Assembly (NCBI RefSeq): GCF_009299505.1 | Contig: NZ_WBSM01000007.1 | Coordinates: 1-64,000 of the forward strand | Reading direction: 5' to 3' | Source of the DNA: Bifidobacterium ramosum | GTDB taxonomy: Bacteria > Actinomycetota > Actinomycetes > Actinomycetales > Bifidobacteriaceae | DNA: 64,000 bases | Shown: positions 55,504 to 64,000 of the stretch, in pieces | How positions within the stretch are numbered: position 1 is the first letter of the stretch | Layout of the letters: the number at the start of each line of letters is the position of its first letter | The notes under the pieces: model-generated | Told to the model about the DNA's origin: nothing | What the model saw: only the letters and a program-made list of their open reading frames with translations | Databases searched by the model: none | Made by a program: the position numbers and the translations under genes

Positions 55504-56373
55504 TTATTTGACGGCTCCCGTGGTGACGCCCTTCATGATGTTGCGTTGGATGATCATGAAGAAGATCACGACAGGCAGGGAGAAGATGACGGATGCGGCC
55601 ATCTGCCCGCCGAAGTCGGTGCCCATGGTGGGCGTGGAGAACGAGGAGAGCCACACGGGCAGCGTATACTTCGCCTGATCCTTCATGAACGTGTAAGCGG
55701 TCATGTAGTCGTTCCAGGCGTTGATGAACGCGAACACGGACGTGGACACGATGCCGGGTGCGGCCAAGGGGAAGGTGATCTTCCACAGGATCTGCCAGTC
55801 GTTGGCCCCCTCGACGGCAGCGGACTCGAAGATGTCCTTCGGGATGTTCAGGAAGAAGCCGCGCATGTTCCAGATCGCGAACGGCAGGACCATGGCGATG
55901 TACGCGAGGATCAGGCCGCTGTACTTGTTGAGCAGGCCGAACTGGTTGAAGATGATGAACTGCGGGATGATGCCGCCCGAGGTCATCTGGATGGCCAGCA
56001 CGAACACCATGATTGCCTTGCGACCGCGGAACCGGTAGAGAGTCAGGGCCGCGCACGCGAAGAACGCGAGGACGATCGACAGGACGATCGACACGGCGGT
56101 CACGATCACGCTGTTCTTCAGGTTCGTCAGGAACGAGGTCTGGGTGACGGCCACCATGAAGTTGTCGATTGACAGCTTCGCGGGCCAGAACACGGGCGTG
56201 GCGGTCATGATCTGGTTGCGCGGCTTGATCGACGTGACGAACATCCAGTAGACCGGGAAGATCCACACGATGCAGAACACGACGGCCAACACGATCGTGC
56301 CGATGCGGCGTAGCCGCGAGGAAAGGCTGCGCTTGGCGCGCGGCGCGGCAGAGGTTATGGTTGCGGTGGTCAT
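55504..56373 (-). CDS. Carbohydrate ABC transporter permease, MalG type
   Basis: 289 residues with six membrane helices and the EAA loop segment AAVEGANDWQILWKITFPLAAPGI that contacts the ATPase. The start codon overlaps the stop of the other permease gene by one base (TGATG). The cognate ATPase is not in the locus; CUT1 systems of bifidobacteria commonly share a distant MsmK-like ATPase. Confidence 0.92.
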   Translation of the reverse strand: MTTATITSAAPRAKRSLSSRLRRIGTIVLAVVFCIVWIFPVYWMFVTSIKPRNQIMTATPVFWPAKLSIDNFMVAVTQTSFLTNLKNSVIVTAVSIVLSIVLAFFACAALTLYRFRGRKAIMVFVLAIQMTSGGIIPQFIIFNQFGLLNKYSGLILAYIAMVLPFAIWNMRGFFLNIPKDIFESAAVEGANDWQILWKITFPLAAPGIVSTSVFAFINAWNDYMTAYTFMKDQAKYTLPVWLSSFSTPTMGTDFGGQMAASVIFSLPVVIFFMIIQRNIMKGVTTGAVK

Positions 56374-57308
56374 CACAGGTCCTCCCCGGATTTGAGCAGG
56401 TATCGGATGTACACGCTCGTCAGGGCGAGCAGGATGAGCGTGACAAGCACGCTCGCGGCAGCGCCGGTGCCGATGTCGAACGACACGAACGCCTTCTTGT
56501 AGGTGAAGATGCCGATCGTCGCGGTCGTCTCGCGGGGGCCTCCCTGGGAGACGAGCCAGATCTGGTTGAACACGTTGAAGTCCCAGATTACCGACAGCAT
56601 CGTGATAACCATCAGGCTCGGCTTGATCAGCGGCACGGTGATCTGCCAGTAGCACCGCAGCTTCGAGCAGCCGTCCAGTTGGGCCGCCTCAAGGCAGGAC
56701 TTGTCCACCTGCGTGGTCGCCGCGTACAGGTTGATCGCGATGTACGGGACGGCTTGCCAGACGACCAGCAGCCAGATCTCCAGGAACGCGAGCCACGTGT
56801 TGTCGGTCCACGACAGGTTCGTCACGTCCCCGAACAAATGGGTCTGGGTCAGCAGCCAGTTGACCACGCCGTACCCCGGCTGGAACAGCCACTTCCACAC
56901 CACCGACGAGGCCACGTTCGGCATGGCCCACGCGAAGATCAGCACGAACGTGACCAGCCAGCGCATCACCGGCCCCAATTTGGTCATCAGCTGGGCCACG
57001 CCCATGCCGATCAGCACGCTGCCGGCCACGAGGGCGGCCGCGAACCCGAACGTGCGGGCCAGCGATTTGTAGAACTCCGGGTCGGTCAGCACGTTCTCGT
57101 ACTGGTCGAACCCGACGATGTTGAACGAGCCCGTGAACAGGGTCTTCTGGTTGAAGTCCGTGAACGACGTGAAGACCAAGAAGATCAACGGCACCACGAC
57201 CAGCGCGATGATGATCACGCCGGCGGGCGTCAGCAGCCACAGGGGCGTCAGATTGCGACGCCGCTTCACCACGGGGACGGCGGCGGCCGTCGATTGCGCG
57301 TTGCTCAT
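56373..57308 (-). CDS. Carbohydrate ABC transporter permease, MalF type
   Basis: 311 residues, six helices. The family EAA loop reads LEAAQLDGCSKLRCYWQITVP. Two ATGs are adjacent; the second (MSNAQSTAAA) is better spaced from AGGGA. Directly follows the binding protein gene by 10 bp. Confidence 0.92.
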   Translation of the reverse strand: MSNAQSTAAAVPVVKRRRNLTPLWLLTPAGVIIIALVVVPLIFLVFTSFTDFNQKTLFTGSFNIVGFDQYENVLTDPEFYKSLARTFGFAAALVAGSVLIGMGVAQLMTKLGPVMRWLVTFVLIFAWAMPNVASSVVWKWLFQPGYGVVNWLLTQTHLFGDVTNLSWTDNTWLAFLEIWLLVVWQAVPYIAINLYAATTQVDKSCLEAAQLDGCSKLRCYWQITVPLIKPSLMVITMLSVIWDFNVFNQIWLVSQGGPRETTATIGIFTYKKAFVSFDIGTGAAASVLVTLILLALTSVYIRYLLKSGEDL

Positions 57309-57318
57309 CATGATTTCC

Positions 57319-58629
57319 CTACTTCTTCGCGTACAGGGAGTCCGCATGCTCGTCGAACGACTTGGCCGCGGCCTTGGCCGTGGTGGCGCCGGTGGCGATG
57401 TCGCCGAAGCAGTTCAGGGAGCTGTCGTTCTCGATGGTCAGCCATTGCGGTGACGCCGGTGTGGCCTTGGTGTTCTTCGCCGACTCGAAGAAGCCGGTCA
57501 GGTAGGACGGGAAGTCCGCGGACTTCATGACCTCGTCGAGGCCTTCGACGTAGTTGGGCATCCACCCGTCCTTGGCGAACACGTAGTCCTTCTGGATCTC
57601 GGGGCTCGCGGCGATCTTGATCCACTTGAGCGCCAACTCCTGACGCTTGCTCTTCTGGGCGACGCCCCACACCGAGCCGGCCATCATCGCCGGCTGGAGC
57701 TTGCCGCTGGCGCCGGGCATGGGGAACGATCCCAGATTGTCGGTCGTGAGGTCGGGGTTGTACTGCTGGATGGTGCGGATGCCGGCGCTGTTGTTCAGGA
57801 TCGCGCCGGTCTTGCCTTCGGCCAGCAGCTGGCTGAAGTCGGGGTTGCCGGTGTCCAGCGAACGGGACGCCTCGGAGGACCACTTGTGCTGGAATTCCAG
57901 CCATTGGTCGATGCCCTTGAGCGATTTGTCGCTCGACAGCGTGCTCTTCCAGGTTCCGTCCGACTGCTGTTCGGCGAAGTCGCCGCCGGCGTCCCAGATC
58001 CACCGTGCCGCCGACTTCCAATCGCGTCCGGGCATGTAGAACGGGGAGAAGTCCTTGTCGGTGTTCGCGTCCCGGAGCTTCTGCAGGTCGGCTTCAAGCT
58101 CCTTGTACGTGCTTGGCGGATTGTCGATTCCGGCCTCGGACCACATCTTCTTGTTGTAGATCACGGCGCCGGCGGCCCCCAGCGCGGGGATGCCGTACAG
58201 TCTGCCGTCAATGGTGGCGGGCTCCTCAAGGCCGGACAGCCAGGTGTGCCCCTGCCTCATATCGTCGGCCTTGTCCGTCAGATCCAGCAGGCCGCCGCTC
58301 ACGGCGAACCCGGCGACCTGCGTGTTGCCCAGATCGATAACGTCCGGCGGCGTGTCCGTGGACAGCGCGGTCGTCACCTTCGTATTGATGTCGGCCCACA
58401 CCTGGGTCTGCACATCGACCTTGACGCCTGTTTCCTTGGTGAACCGTTCGTTGATCGCCTTGATGGTGTCCTCGCTCTGGTCTCCCTGCATGATCCACAC
58501 CGTCAGCTTGCCGCCCGCGGACGCATCCTGCTGCGATCCTCCGGACGGGGCTCCCATCGAGCATCCCGACAGGGTGAGCGCCGCTGCGGCCGCCAAGGCG
58601 ATGGCCGCGGAAATCCTCTTCGTTCTCAT
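57319..58629 (-). CDS. Lipoprotein sugar-binding protein of the ABC system
   Basis: 436 residues, CUT1-type solute-binding protein. Lipobox LTLSGC with Cys23, then a Gly/Ser linker and KLTVWIMQGDQSEDTIKAINERF. Sugar-binding-protein landmarks follow (YGIPALGAAGAVIYNKKMW, GKTGAILNNSAGI). First gene of the SBP-permease-permease-GH20 operon; AAGGAAA precedes the ATG. A long leader with hairpins lies upstream. Confidence 0.92.
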   Translation of the reverse strand: MRTKRISAAIALAAAAALTLSGCSMGAPSGGSQQDASAGGKLTVWIMQGDQSEDTIKAINERFTKETGVKVDVQTQVWADINTKVTTALSTDTPPDVIDLGNTQVAGFAVSGGLLDLTDKADDMRQGHTWLSGLEEPATIDGRLYGIPALGAAGAVIYNKKMWSEAGIDNPPSTYKELEADLQKLRDANTDKDFSPFYMPGRDWKSAARWIWDAGGDFAEQQSDGTWKSTLSSDKSLKGIDQWLEFQHKWSSEASRSLDTGNPDFSQLLAEGKTGAILNNSAGIRTIQQYNPDLTTDNLGSFPMPGASGKLQPAMMAGSVWGVAQKSKRQELALKWIKIAASPEIQKDYVFAKDGWMPNYVEGLDEVMKSADFPSYLTGFFESAKNTKATPASPQWLTIENDSSLNCFGDIATGATTAKAAAKSFDEHADSLYAKK

Positions 58630-58749
58630 GGTGGTTTCCTTTTTCCTGGAATGCCTGCCCGGCGCCGCCGTTCGGAGGAATGGCGCGACGTGCCGCTGCG
58701 CACGACGGTCCCGGGGCCGTATCCGTCCGCGCTGCCATGCGTGGACGAT

Positions 58750-58814
58750 GCTGTTTCGGACGCCGTCGCCGGCGCCCGAAACAGCGCCTAGGAACGTGAT
58801 GTCACATCGTTCCT
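58750..58814 (-). promoter_or_regulatory. Two hairpins in the leader of the sugar operon
   Basis: GCTGTTTCG / CGAAACAGC (58750-58785) encloses a GC-rich centre, and AGGAACG-11-CGTTCCT (58790-58814) follows. The second resembles an operator for a dimeric regulator; the first could be an attenuator. Both lie between the suggested promoter and the binding protein gene. The 58630-59041 gap has no gene. Confidence 0.5.
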
Positions 58815-58902
58815 CGACATGACGTCACGGCAGGAATGACATGACTTTTGTTAGCCATCCTTGCTTAATTCCTTTAGCTGGTTTCAACCTCCTTGATAGC
58901 CA

Positions 58903-58931
58903 AGGATATGACGTCTTTATCTTTTTTGCAA
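58903..58931 (-). promoter_or_regulatory. Possible promoter of the sugar operon
   Basis: On the minus strand TTGCAA (58931-58926), 17 bp, TATCCT (58908-58903). It would give a leader of about 265 bases. A moderate match only. Confidence 0.35.
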
Positions 58932-59041
58932 GTCAGTCGAACAAAATAAGGGGCACGCTACGGCCTTGCTTGGCGAAACCGGACGAAACGCGTGGCATTC
59001 GGCCCGACGCGCCGAAGGGGGCGTTGCGTCGGGAGGTGCGG

Positions 59042-59971
59042 TCAGCAGGCGATGAGGGACGCTCCGAGCGCGCCGATCGGAATCGACGCATCGGCGAGCC
59101 GCAGGCGTTCCGTCAGCCGCAGACCCGCGATGAATCCGCTGGAGGCCTCCCTGTTGCGCAGTTCCCCGCGCAGCGCATCAAGCAACGGGGACCCGGCGCG
59201 GGAAACACCGCCTCCGATGACGATGACCGAAGGATCCGCGGCCTGGGCGACGATCTGCACGACGTCGGCGAGGGCATGCAGCGCGATGCCAAGAACCCGT
59301 TCCGCTTCGCCATCGCCGCCGTCGGCCCTCGCGAGGATGTCGGGCAGCGGAGGATCCGCGACGGGCCACATGCGCCGCAGGCCCCCTCCCGAGCATGCGG
59401 TCTCCAGGCATCCGCGCTGACCGCATTTGCACGCCATGCGGTTGGGGTCCACCGGCAGGTGGCCGATCTCCCCGAGGGCGCCGGTGTCGCCGCGTTCGAC
59501 GAGACCGGCGCGAACGAAGCCGGCCGCCAGCCCCGTCCCCAGGTTGACGAACGCCATCCTGCCGTGCTTGAGCCGGTCGGGCAGCGTTCCATAGGCCCCC
59601 AGCGCCGCGGCGTTCACATCGTTGTCCACCCACACGGGAAGGCCGAGCATGCCGGATGCGCGACCTCCCAGCTCCAGGTTCTCAATTCCGAGATTGACCA
59701 CGTTCTCCACGCGCCCGGTGTCGCGGTGCACCAGCCCGGGGATGCCGATGCCCACCGATCTCACCTCATCGAACCGCATTCCGGCCACCTGCCGCACGAT
59801 GGCTACCGCATCCTCCACGACCTCGTCACCGCCTTTCCGGGCTGCCTTGCGCGCGGATGCGAGAACCGTGCCGGCCGCATCGGTCAGCACCGCCTCGATC
59901 TTCGTTCCGCCGACATCCACGCCGACGCGCAGGTTCTCTGTTTCCGGCGTACCACTGGCATTCATCGTCAT
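59042..59971 (-). CDS. ROK-family sugar kinase
   Basis: 309 residues. ATP-binding VGVDVGGTKIEAVLTD, substrate/catalytic segment VWVDNDVNAAALG (Asp), LGTGLAAGFV, GEIGHLP and the ROK zinc motif CKCGQRGCLE. Likely phosphorylates a monosaccharide released by the GH20 enzyme (GlcNAc would fit) but the motifs do not separate GlcNAc from glucose. GGAG lies six bases before the first ATG (MTMNASG). No HTH, hence a kinase, not a regulator. Confidence 0.88.
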   Translation of the reverse strand: MTMNASGTPETENLRVGVDVGGTKIEAVLTDAAGTVLASARKAARKGGDEVVEDAVAIVRQVAGMRFDEVRSVGIGIPGLVHRDTGRVENVVNLGIENLELGGRASGMLGLPVWVDNDVNAAALGAYGTLPDRLKHGRMAFVNLGTGLAAGFVRAGLVERGDTGALGEIGHLPVDPNRMACKCGQRGCLETACSGGGLRRMWPVADPPLPDILARADGGDGEAERVLGIALHALADVVQIVAQAADPSVIVIGGGVSRAGSPLLDALRGELRNREASSGFIAGLRLTERLRLADASIPIGALGASLIAC

Positions 59972-60102
59972 GACGATCTCCGTTCCCGAGGGCGGACTCC
60001 TGTTTCGTCCGCCCGCCATTATGTTCGGAATCCTTACATATTGGATTCGGGAAGCGATGATACACCACGCCACGCGCGCTTGGCGGCGGGACGCACGTGG
60101 CG

Positions 60103-61218
60103 TCAGGACGAGGCCGCCGCGGACAGCCCGCGCCTGCCCACGATCTCGCGCAGCACGGAGACCGCCTGCCCCCGCAGAGTGGCGTCGTCACCGAGCTCAC
60201 ACCGACGCACCCGCATACTGCTCTGGTAGTCGTTCCGCGACAAGGAGTTGACGGTCTCGTCGCATGCATTGAGCAGCGTCTCGCCGACGATGTCGGGAGG
60301 TCCGTAGACGGCGATGTCATGAAGATTCAACAGGCTCGCCGGCATGGCCAGAGCTCCGCCGAGCCTCGCACCAGCTTCGGCCAGGATGTCCGCGCGCCGA
60401 TTCGGGTCCTGACGAATGCGGTCGCGCAACGCGATGGCGGAGACGTAGGTCTCCAGGCAGCCGCGCTTGCCGCAGGTACATGCCGGACCGTTCGGGTCGA
60501 TCACAACATGGCCGATCTCGCCGGCCGCATGGTCGTCGCCATCCACGAACTCGTCGTTGAGCAGCACCGACGCGCCGATGCCCCGGGTGATCTGCACGAG
60601 CAGGCAGTTGGGATTGCCGTGCCCGAGGAAGCGGTCGGCGAGCAGTGCGGCGTTCGCGTCGTTGTCCACTCGGACCGGCAACGAGAACTCGCCTTCGAGC
60701 ATGTCGCGAAGCTCCACGTCGTCCCAGCCGAGATTGGAGCTGGAGATCACCCTCCCCGCACCGGAGACCACGCCGGGGACTGCGACGCCGATGCCGACAA
60801 GCCCCGAACCGGCAAGCCGGATCATCTGACCGACGAGCGAAAGCACGTCGTCGAGATCGACCCGGTCGCCATCATCAAGCACACGTTCGCGACGTTCCAC
60901 GATTCTGGCCCGCAAATCCATCACGGCGCCGGTCATCACATACGGGCGCGACAGATCGATGCACACCAGACGAAGCACGTCCGTATCGATGGCCAGCAAG
61001 GTGCCCGGCTTGCCGCGGCCATCCCGTTTCCCCGACCCCAGTTCACGTAGCAGGCCGTCGTCGATCATCTCGCCGGTCACATCCGTGGCAGTGGCGCGCG
61101 AGAGCCCCGTCTCCTTGCACAGGTCGGCGCGCGACAGTTGCCGGTCGGGGAACAGCAGCCGGAACAACAGTCTGCGGTTGTTGGCCCTTGCGTCGCTGGG
61201 ATTGGATTTAGCGTACAT
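60103..61218 (-). CDS. ROK-family transcriptional repressor (NagC/XylR type)
   Basis: 371 residues. N-terminal winged helix (LSRADLCKETGLSRATATDVTGEMIDDGLL) then a full ROK domain: LVGIGVAVPGVV, VRVDNDANAALLADRF, GEIGHVVIDPNG, zinc motif CTCGKRGCLE. Expected to sense the imported sugar or its phosphate and control the neighbouring genes. It is divergent from the second binding protein gene (233 bp between), so it probably acts there and on the ABC operon. Confidence 0.9.
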   Translation of the reverse strand: MYAKSNPSDARANNRRLLFRLLFPDRQLSRADLCKETGLSRATATDVTGEMIDDGLLRELGSGKRDGRGKPGTLLAIDTDVLRLVCIDLSRPYVMTGAVMDLRARIVERRERVLDDGDRVDLDDVLSLVGQMIRLAGSGLVGIGVAVPGVVSGAGRVISSSNLGWDDVELRDMLEGEFSLPVRVDNDANAALLADRFLGHGNPNCLLVQITRGIGASVLLNDEFVDGDDHAAGEIGHVVIDPNGPACTCGKRGCLETYVSAIALRDRIRQDPNRRADILAEAGARLGGALAMPASLLNLHDIAVYGPPDIVGETLLNACDETVNSLSRNDYQSSMRVRRCELGDDATLRGQAVSVLREIVGRRGLSAAASS

Positions 61219-61351
61219 GGGAGCCCTCCTCGGGTGAGACGATTGCGGAAATGCGGAATCACATTATCGGGACGGACATCCCGGCGTCATCCTCGAACGG
61301 CTTTCAGAATAACACCCATCAGGGGACTGACAATATGAAAACCCCGGTGTT

Positions 61352-61380
61352 TTGACAAGTTTCCCATCTCTGTACATAAT
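61352..61380 (+). promoter_or_regulatory. Promoter of the second binding protein gene
   Basis: TTGACA (61352-61357), 17 bp, CATAAT (61375-61380): a near-consensus housekeeping promoter, about 70 bp before the start codon. A ROK regulator gene lies on the other side of the gap. Confidence 0.75.
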
Positions 61381-61451
61381 CATGTTCGACATCCAAACAA
61401 AATAGTTGCGGCATACGGCCAAAGACGGTCGAGCACGGAAAGAAGACCAAC

Positions 61452-62777
61452 ATGAATAACACCACACGCGTAGCCATAGCCACGGCCGCCATCGGAGCCC
61501 TGCTCATCCCGCTCGCGGGATGCGGCAACACAATCGCAAGCTCGGGCAAGACCGAACTGACGGTATGGTCGTGGGACGCCAGCATCGATCGCGCCGCCAA
61601 AATCTTCATGAAGGCCAATCCCGACATCACGGTGAAGGTGAGCAACGTCGGCAGCACCGAGGAGACCTACACCGCGCTCAACAACGCGGCCCAGGCCGGC
61701 AACGGCCTGCCCGACGTCACCCTGATCGAATACCTCGCCATCCCGCAGTTCGTGCACTCGGACACACTCATGGACCTGAGCAAGGTCTACGACACCGTCA
61801 AGCTCAAGAAGACGTTCACCCCCGGCACATGGAGCTCCGTGAACATCAACGGCGGCGTGTACGCGATGCCTGCCGACTCGGGCCCGATGGCCTACTTCTA
61901 CGACAAGGACGTGTTCGACAAGGCCGGCATCAGCGAACCGCCGACCACGTGGGACGAGTTCTACGAGGACGCGAAGAAGATTCGCGCCACCGGCTCCTAC
62001 ATCATCTCCGACTCCGGCGACGCGGGCCTGTTCAACGCGATGATGTGGGCCATGGGCGGCCACGCCTACAAACTCAACGACGACAAACTGACCATCAATA
62101 TCACCAAGGACAAGGGCGCCCAGCGGTTCATGAACCTCTGGCAGAAGATGCGCGACGAAGACCTCATCGACGTCCACACGAAGACCTGGACCGACGACTG
62201 GATGAAATCCCTGGGAGACGGCTCCACCGCCAGCCTCATCAGCGGCGCATGGATGGCCAACAACCTCCTGCAGGGCGTGCCCCAAGCCACCGGCAAATTC
62301 CGCGTAGCCCTCCTGCCCACCATCGACGGAATGCCCATCAACGGCGAATACGGCGGCAGCGGACTGGCCATCACCAAGAAGATCCCCGACGGCAAACTCG
62401 ACGCCGCCAAGAAGTTCGTCGAATACGTCACCACCAACAACGAAGGCATCGACGCCCGCGTATCCAACGGCAGCTTCCCCGCCACCACCAAGACCCTCAA
62501 CCAGAAGGACTTCCTCGCCAAGACCACGCTCAGGAACGCCGACGGCAGCGACAACGAGTTCTTCGGCGGCCAGAAATACAACGAGGTCTTCTCCCGGGCC
62601 GCCAAGGACGTCACCGGCAAATGGGAGTTCCTACCCTTCGAGCCCTACGCCCGCTCCATCTACAACGACAATATGGGATCATTCTTCTCCGGCAAGGAGA
62701 CTTTCAAGGCTGCCGCCGACAAGTGGCAAAAGGCTTTAAAGAACTATGCCGCAGATCAAGGATTTAGCGTTCAATGA
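61452..62777 (+). CDS. Orphan lipoprotein sugar-binding protein
   Basis: 441 residues, CUT1-type binding protein. Lipobox LIPLAGC with Cys24, then KTELTVWSWDASIDRAAKIFMK, family segments GVYAMPADSGPMAYFYDKDVF and NGEYGGSGLAITKKI. No permease or ATPase follows: the next gene is on the opposite strand. It may feed the permeases of the 55.5-57.3 kb operon with a second sugar. GAAAGAAG precedes the ATG. Confidence 0.92.
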   Translation: MNNTTRVAIATAAIGALLIPLAGCGNTIASSGKTELTVWSWDASIDRAAKIFMKANPDITVKVSNVGSTEETYTALNNAAQAGNGLPDVTLIEYLAIPQFVHSDTLMDLSKVYDTVKLKKTFTPGTWSSVNINGGVYAMPADSGPMAYFYDKDVFDKAGISEPPTTWDEFYEDAKKIRATGSYIISDSGDAGLFNAMMWAMGGHAYKLNDDKLTINITKDKGAQRFMNLWQKMRDEDLIDVHTKTWTDDWMKSLGDGSTASLISGAWMANNLLQGVPQATGKFRVALLPTIDGMPINGEYGGSGLAITKKIPDGKLDAAKKFVEYVTTNNEGIDARVSNGSFPATTKTLNQKDFLAKTTLRNADGSDNEFFGGQKYNEVFSRAAKDVTGKWEFLPFEPYARSIYNDNMGSFFSGKETFKAAADKWQKALKNYAADQGFSVQ

Positions 62778-62785
62778 TGGAATAG

Positions 62786-62836
62786 AGTGGCTGACAGGAG
62801 GCGTTTGTTCTTGCCAGCCACTTGTGCTTGTTTTTT
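62786..62836 (+). terminator. Terminator after the orphan binding protein
   Basis: AGTGGCTG (62786-62793) pairs with CAGCCACT (62815-62822), followed by TTGTTTTTT. It runs into the end of the convergent EamA gene. Confidence 0.65.
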
Positions 62837-63683
62837 ACGCTTTATCGGCTGTCCATACGAGCAGGGCTCCGGCGAGGGAGACGACGATGACGCCGAACAC
62901 GGCCGTAAGAGTGATGGTTTGGTGCAGGATCAGCGCGGCGATGACCACACTCATGGCTGGGTCGATGGAGAACAGCGTGCCAACCACGCGCGCCGACGTG
63001 ATGCGCCCGGACAGCGTGTCCATCGTGTAGGGAATCGCCACTCCCAGCACTGCCGACGCGGCGATGACGCCCCATTGGGCGGGCATCGCATGCGCGGCGT
63101 GGCTGACCGATACCGGCAGCGTGGTGAGAGCGGCGACCGTGACCGACAGGGCGAGCCCGTCCAGTCCGGTGCCCTTGCCGACCTTGTCGGCGAACAGCGT
63201 GTACAGGCCGAAGCAGCAGGCCGAACCCAAGGCGAACAGGTAGCCGGCCGGGTTGAAGTAGCCTCCCGGCGTGAACGAGATCAATCCCACACCCACCAGC
63301 GCGACCACCGCGCACAGTCCCTCGCGCCAGTGATGAGATCCGGCCAGGGCGACCACGCATGGGCCGAGGAATTCCAGGGTGACGGCCACGCCCATCGGGA
63401 TGCGGTCGATGGCCGAGTACAGGCAGACGTTCATCGCCGCCATCGCCAGCCCGTAGACCACGATGCCCAACCATTCGCCTTTCGACCGGCCCGCGAGTTT
63501 CGGACGGATGAGCGCGAGCATGACGACCGCGGCGACAAGCATACGCATCGAACTGACCGGAATCGGACCCAACGCATCGAACAACGACGCCGACAGGGAC
63601 GAAGAGGTCTGGATGCCCAACGAGCCGACTGTCACCATGCCTGTTGCGAGCAGTATTTTGTCTCGGGTATTTATAGATTTCAT
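62835..63683 (-). CDS. EamA/RhtA-type exporter
   Basis: 282 residues with ten predicted helices in two EamA halves; RMLVAAVVMLALIRP and LEFLGPCVVALAG in the first and the glycine-rich LFALGSACCFGLYTLFADKVG opening the second. RhtA-like members export amino acids such as threonine or homoserine. The start codon overlaps the stop of the upstream gene by four bases (ATGA), so translation is coupled and the exported compound may be the upstream enzyme's product. Confidence 0.88.
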   Translation of the reverse strand: MKSINTRDKILLATGMVTVGSLGIQTSSSLSASLFDALGPIPVSSMRMLVAAVVMLALIRPKLAGRSKGEWLGIVVYGLAMAAMNVCLYSAIDRIPMGVAVTLEFLGPCVVALAGSHHWREGLCAVVALVGVGLISFTPGGYFNPAGYLFALGSACCFGLYTLFADKVGKGTGLDGLALSVTVAALTTLPVSVSHAAHAMPAQWGVIAASAVLGVAIPYTMDTLSGRITSARVVGTLFSIDPAMSVVIAALILHQTITLTAVFGVIVVSLAGALLVWTADKA

Positions 63684-64000
63684 CGTTTGATTCGGCTGAG
63701 AATATCCTGTTCGGTCAGCAGCATGGATGCCTCGATATTATCGTCGCCTAGGAAGAACTGCGGCAATTCCGGAGCGTTACCGTGTTCTCCTAAAGCCGGG
63801 GAAATTGAAATTGCGTCATATTGTGCAATACGTTCACGAATACGATGACGTATCTGCATCGGGTTCTTACCAATATGGTCAAAAGTAGATCGCGATTGAA
63901 TTACCAGCGTGAAAGCACTTCCCAGATTGCGACTACGGCGTTTAACGTGATGTGGGGTACTGAAATTGATAAAGAAATCAACACCTCCATACCAAAAATC
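63680..64000 (-). CDS. YqcI/YcgG-family protein, C-terminal part
   Basis: The last 106 residues of a gene that runs off the right edge. The frame reads DFWYGGVDFFINFSTPHHVK, then RRSRNLGSAFTLVIQSRSTF, then IRHRIRERIAQYD and a PALGEHG motif, which matches the YqcI/YcgG family (the group that includes the haem-dependent hydroxylase GntA). Those enzymes hydroxylate guanidino or amino groups. Assignment rests on the C-terminal pattern alone; the haem-binding part lies outside the window. Coupled to the EamA exporter. Confidence 0.62.
   Translation of the reverse strand, partial: DFWYGGVDFFINFSTPHHVKRRSRNLGSAFTLVIQSRSTFDHIGKNPMQIRHRIRERIAQYDAISISPALGEHGNAPELPQFFLGDDNIEASMLLTEQDILSRIKR

Overview
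The window reads as an ordinary chromosome segment of a high-GC Gram-positive actinobacterium, most likely a Bifidobacterium. The grounds are a his cluster whose HisA has PriA-type residues, a long LigA with an insertion, a sortase C pilus operon, a polyphosphate glucokinase, an oleate hydratase and a carbohydrate ABC/GH20/ROK locus. The species cannot be fixed by eye. No rRNA, tRNA or CRISPR array was recognised.

Layout. 1-7 kb: end of a DUF2252 gene, then a minus-strand histidine cluster hisD-hisC-hisB-hypothetical-hisH-hisA(priA); hisF, hisG, hisI and hisE are not here. 7-16 kb: FGGY sugar kinase, GNAT acetyltransferase, a 1.4-kb gene-free block packed with palindromes, oleate hydratase, a YhbY-like RNA-binding protein, an amidohydrolase and an aldo/keto reductase. 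16-29.5 kb: dnaE, a small membrane protein, mrp, a PD-(D/E)XK-like protein bracketed by a composite repeat, ligA and a 1210-aa hypothetical protein. 29.5-39.5 kb: a polytopic membrane protein, an arylsulfotransferase-like protein, a lone ABC ATPase, a PLP aminotransferase, ppgK, a nitroreductase-like protein and a GlfT-like glycosyltransferase.

39.8-53.2 kb is the accessory region. It has an AAA/DUF4143 ATPase, then a minus-strand pilus operon (tip-protein remnant, major pilin, sortase C, minor pilin). The tip gene has lost its N-terminal part exactly where a mobile segment begins. That segment holds two paralogous tyrosine recombinases, an HTH/nucleotidyltransferase (AbiE-like) pair behind a 42-bp palindrome, a structured leader with an intrinsic terminator, and an AT-richer two-component system with a possible small secreted peptide.

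53.3-62.8 kb is a sugar-use locus: intracellular GH20 hexosaminidase, two ABC permeases, a lipoprotein binding protein, a ROK kinase, a ROK repressor and a second, permease-less binding protein. Together they suggest import of an N-acetylhexosamine-containing oligosaccharide, cleavage inside the cell, phosphorylation and ROK control. The right edge holds an EamA exporter coupled to the C-terminal part of a YqcI/YcgG-family protein.

The most unusual content is non-coding. At least five families of palindromic repeats occupy the gaps: 13 full copies plus one half copy built on CGGACATACAGCCGAT; two arrays of alternating hairpins with a covarying stem; three copies of a paired GGTTCCCGGGA palindrome; CTCCCCT/AGGGGAG elements, two of them inside the pilus operon; and long perfect palindromes near 34.0 and 36.6 kb.
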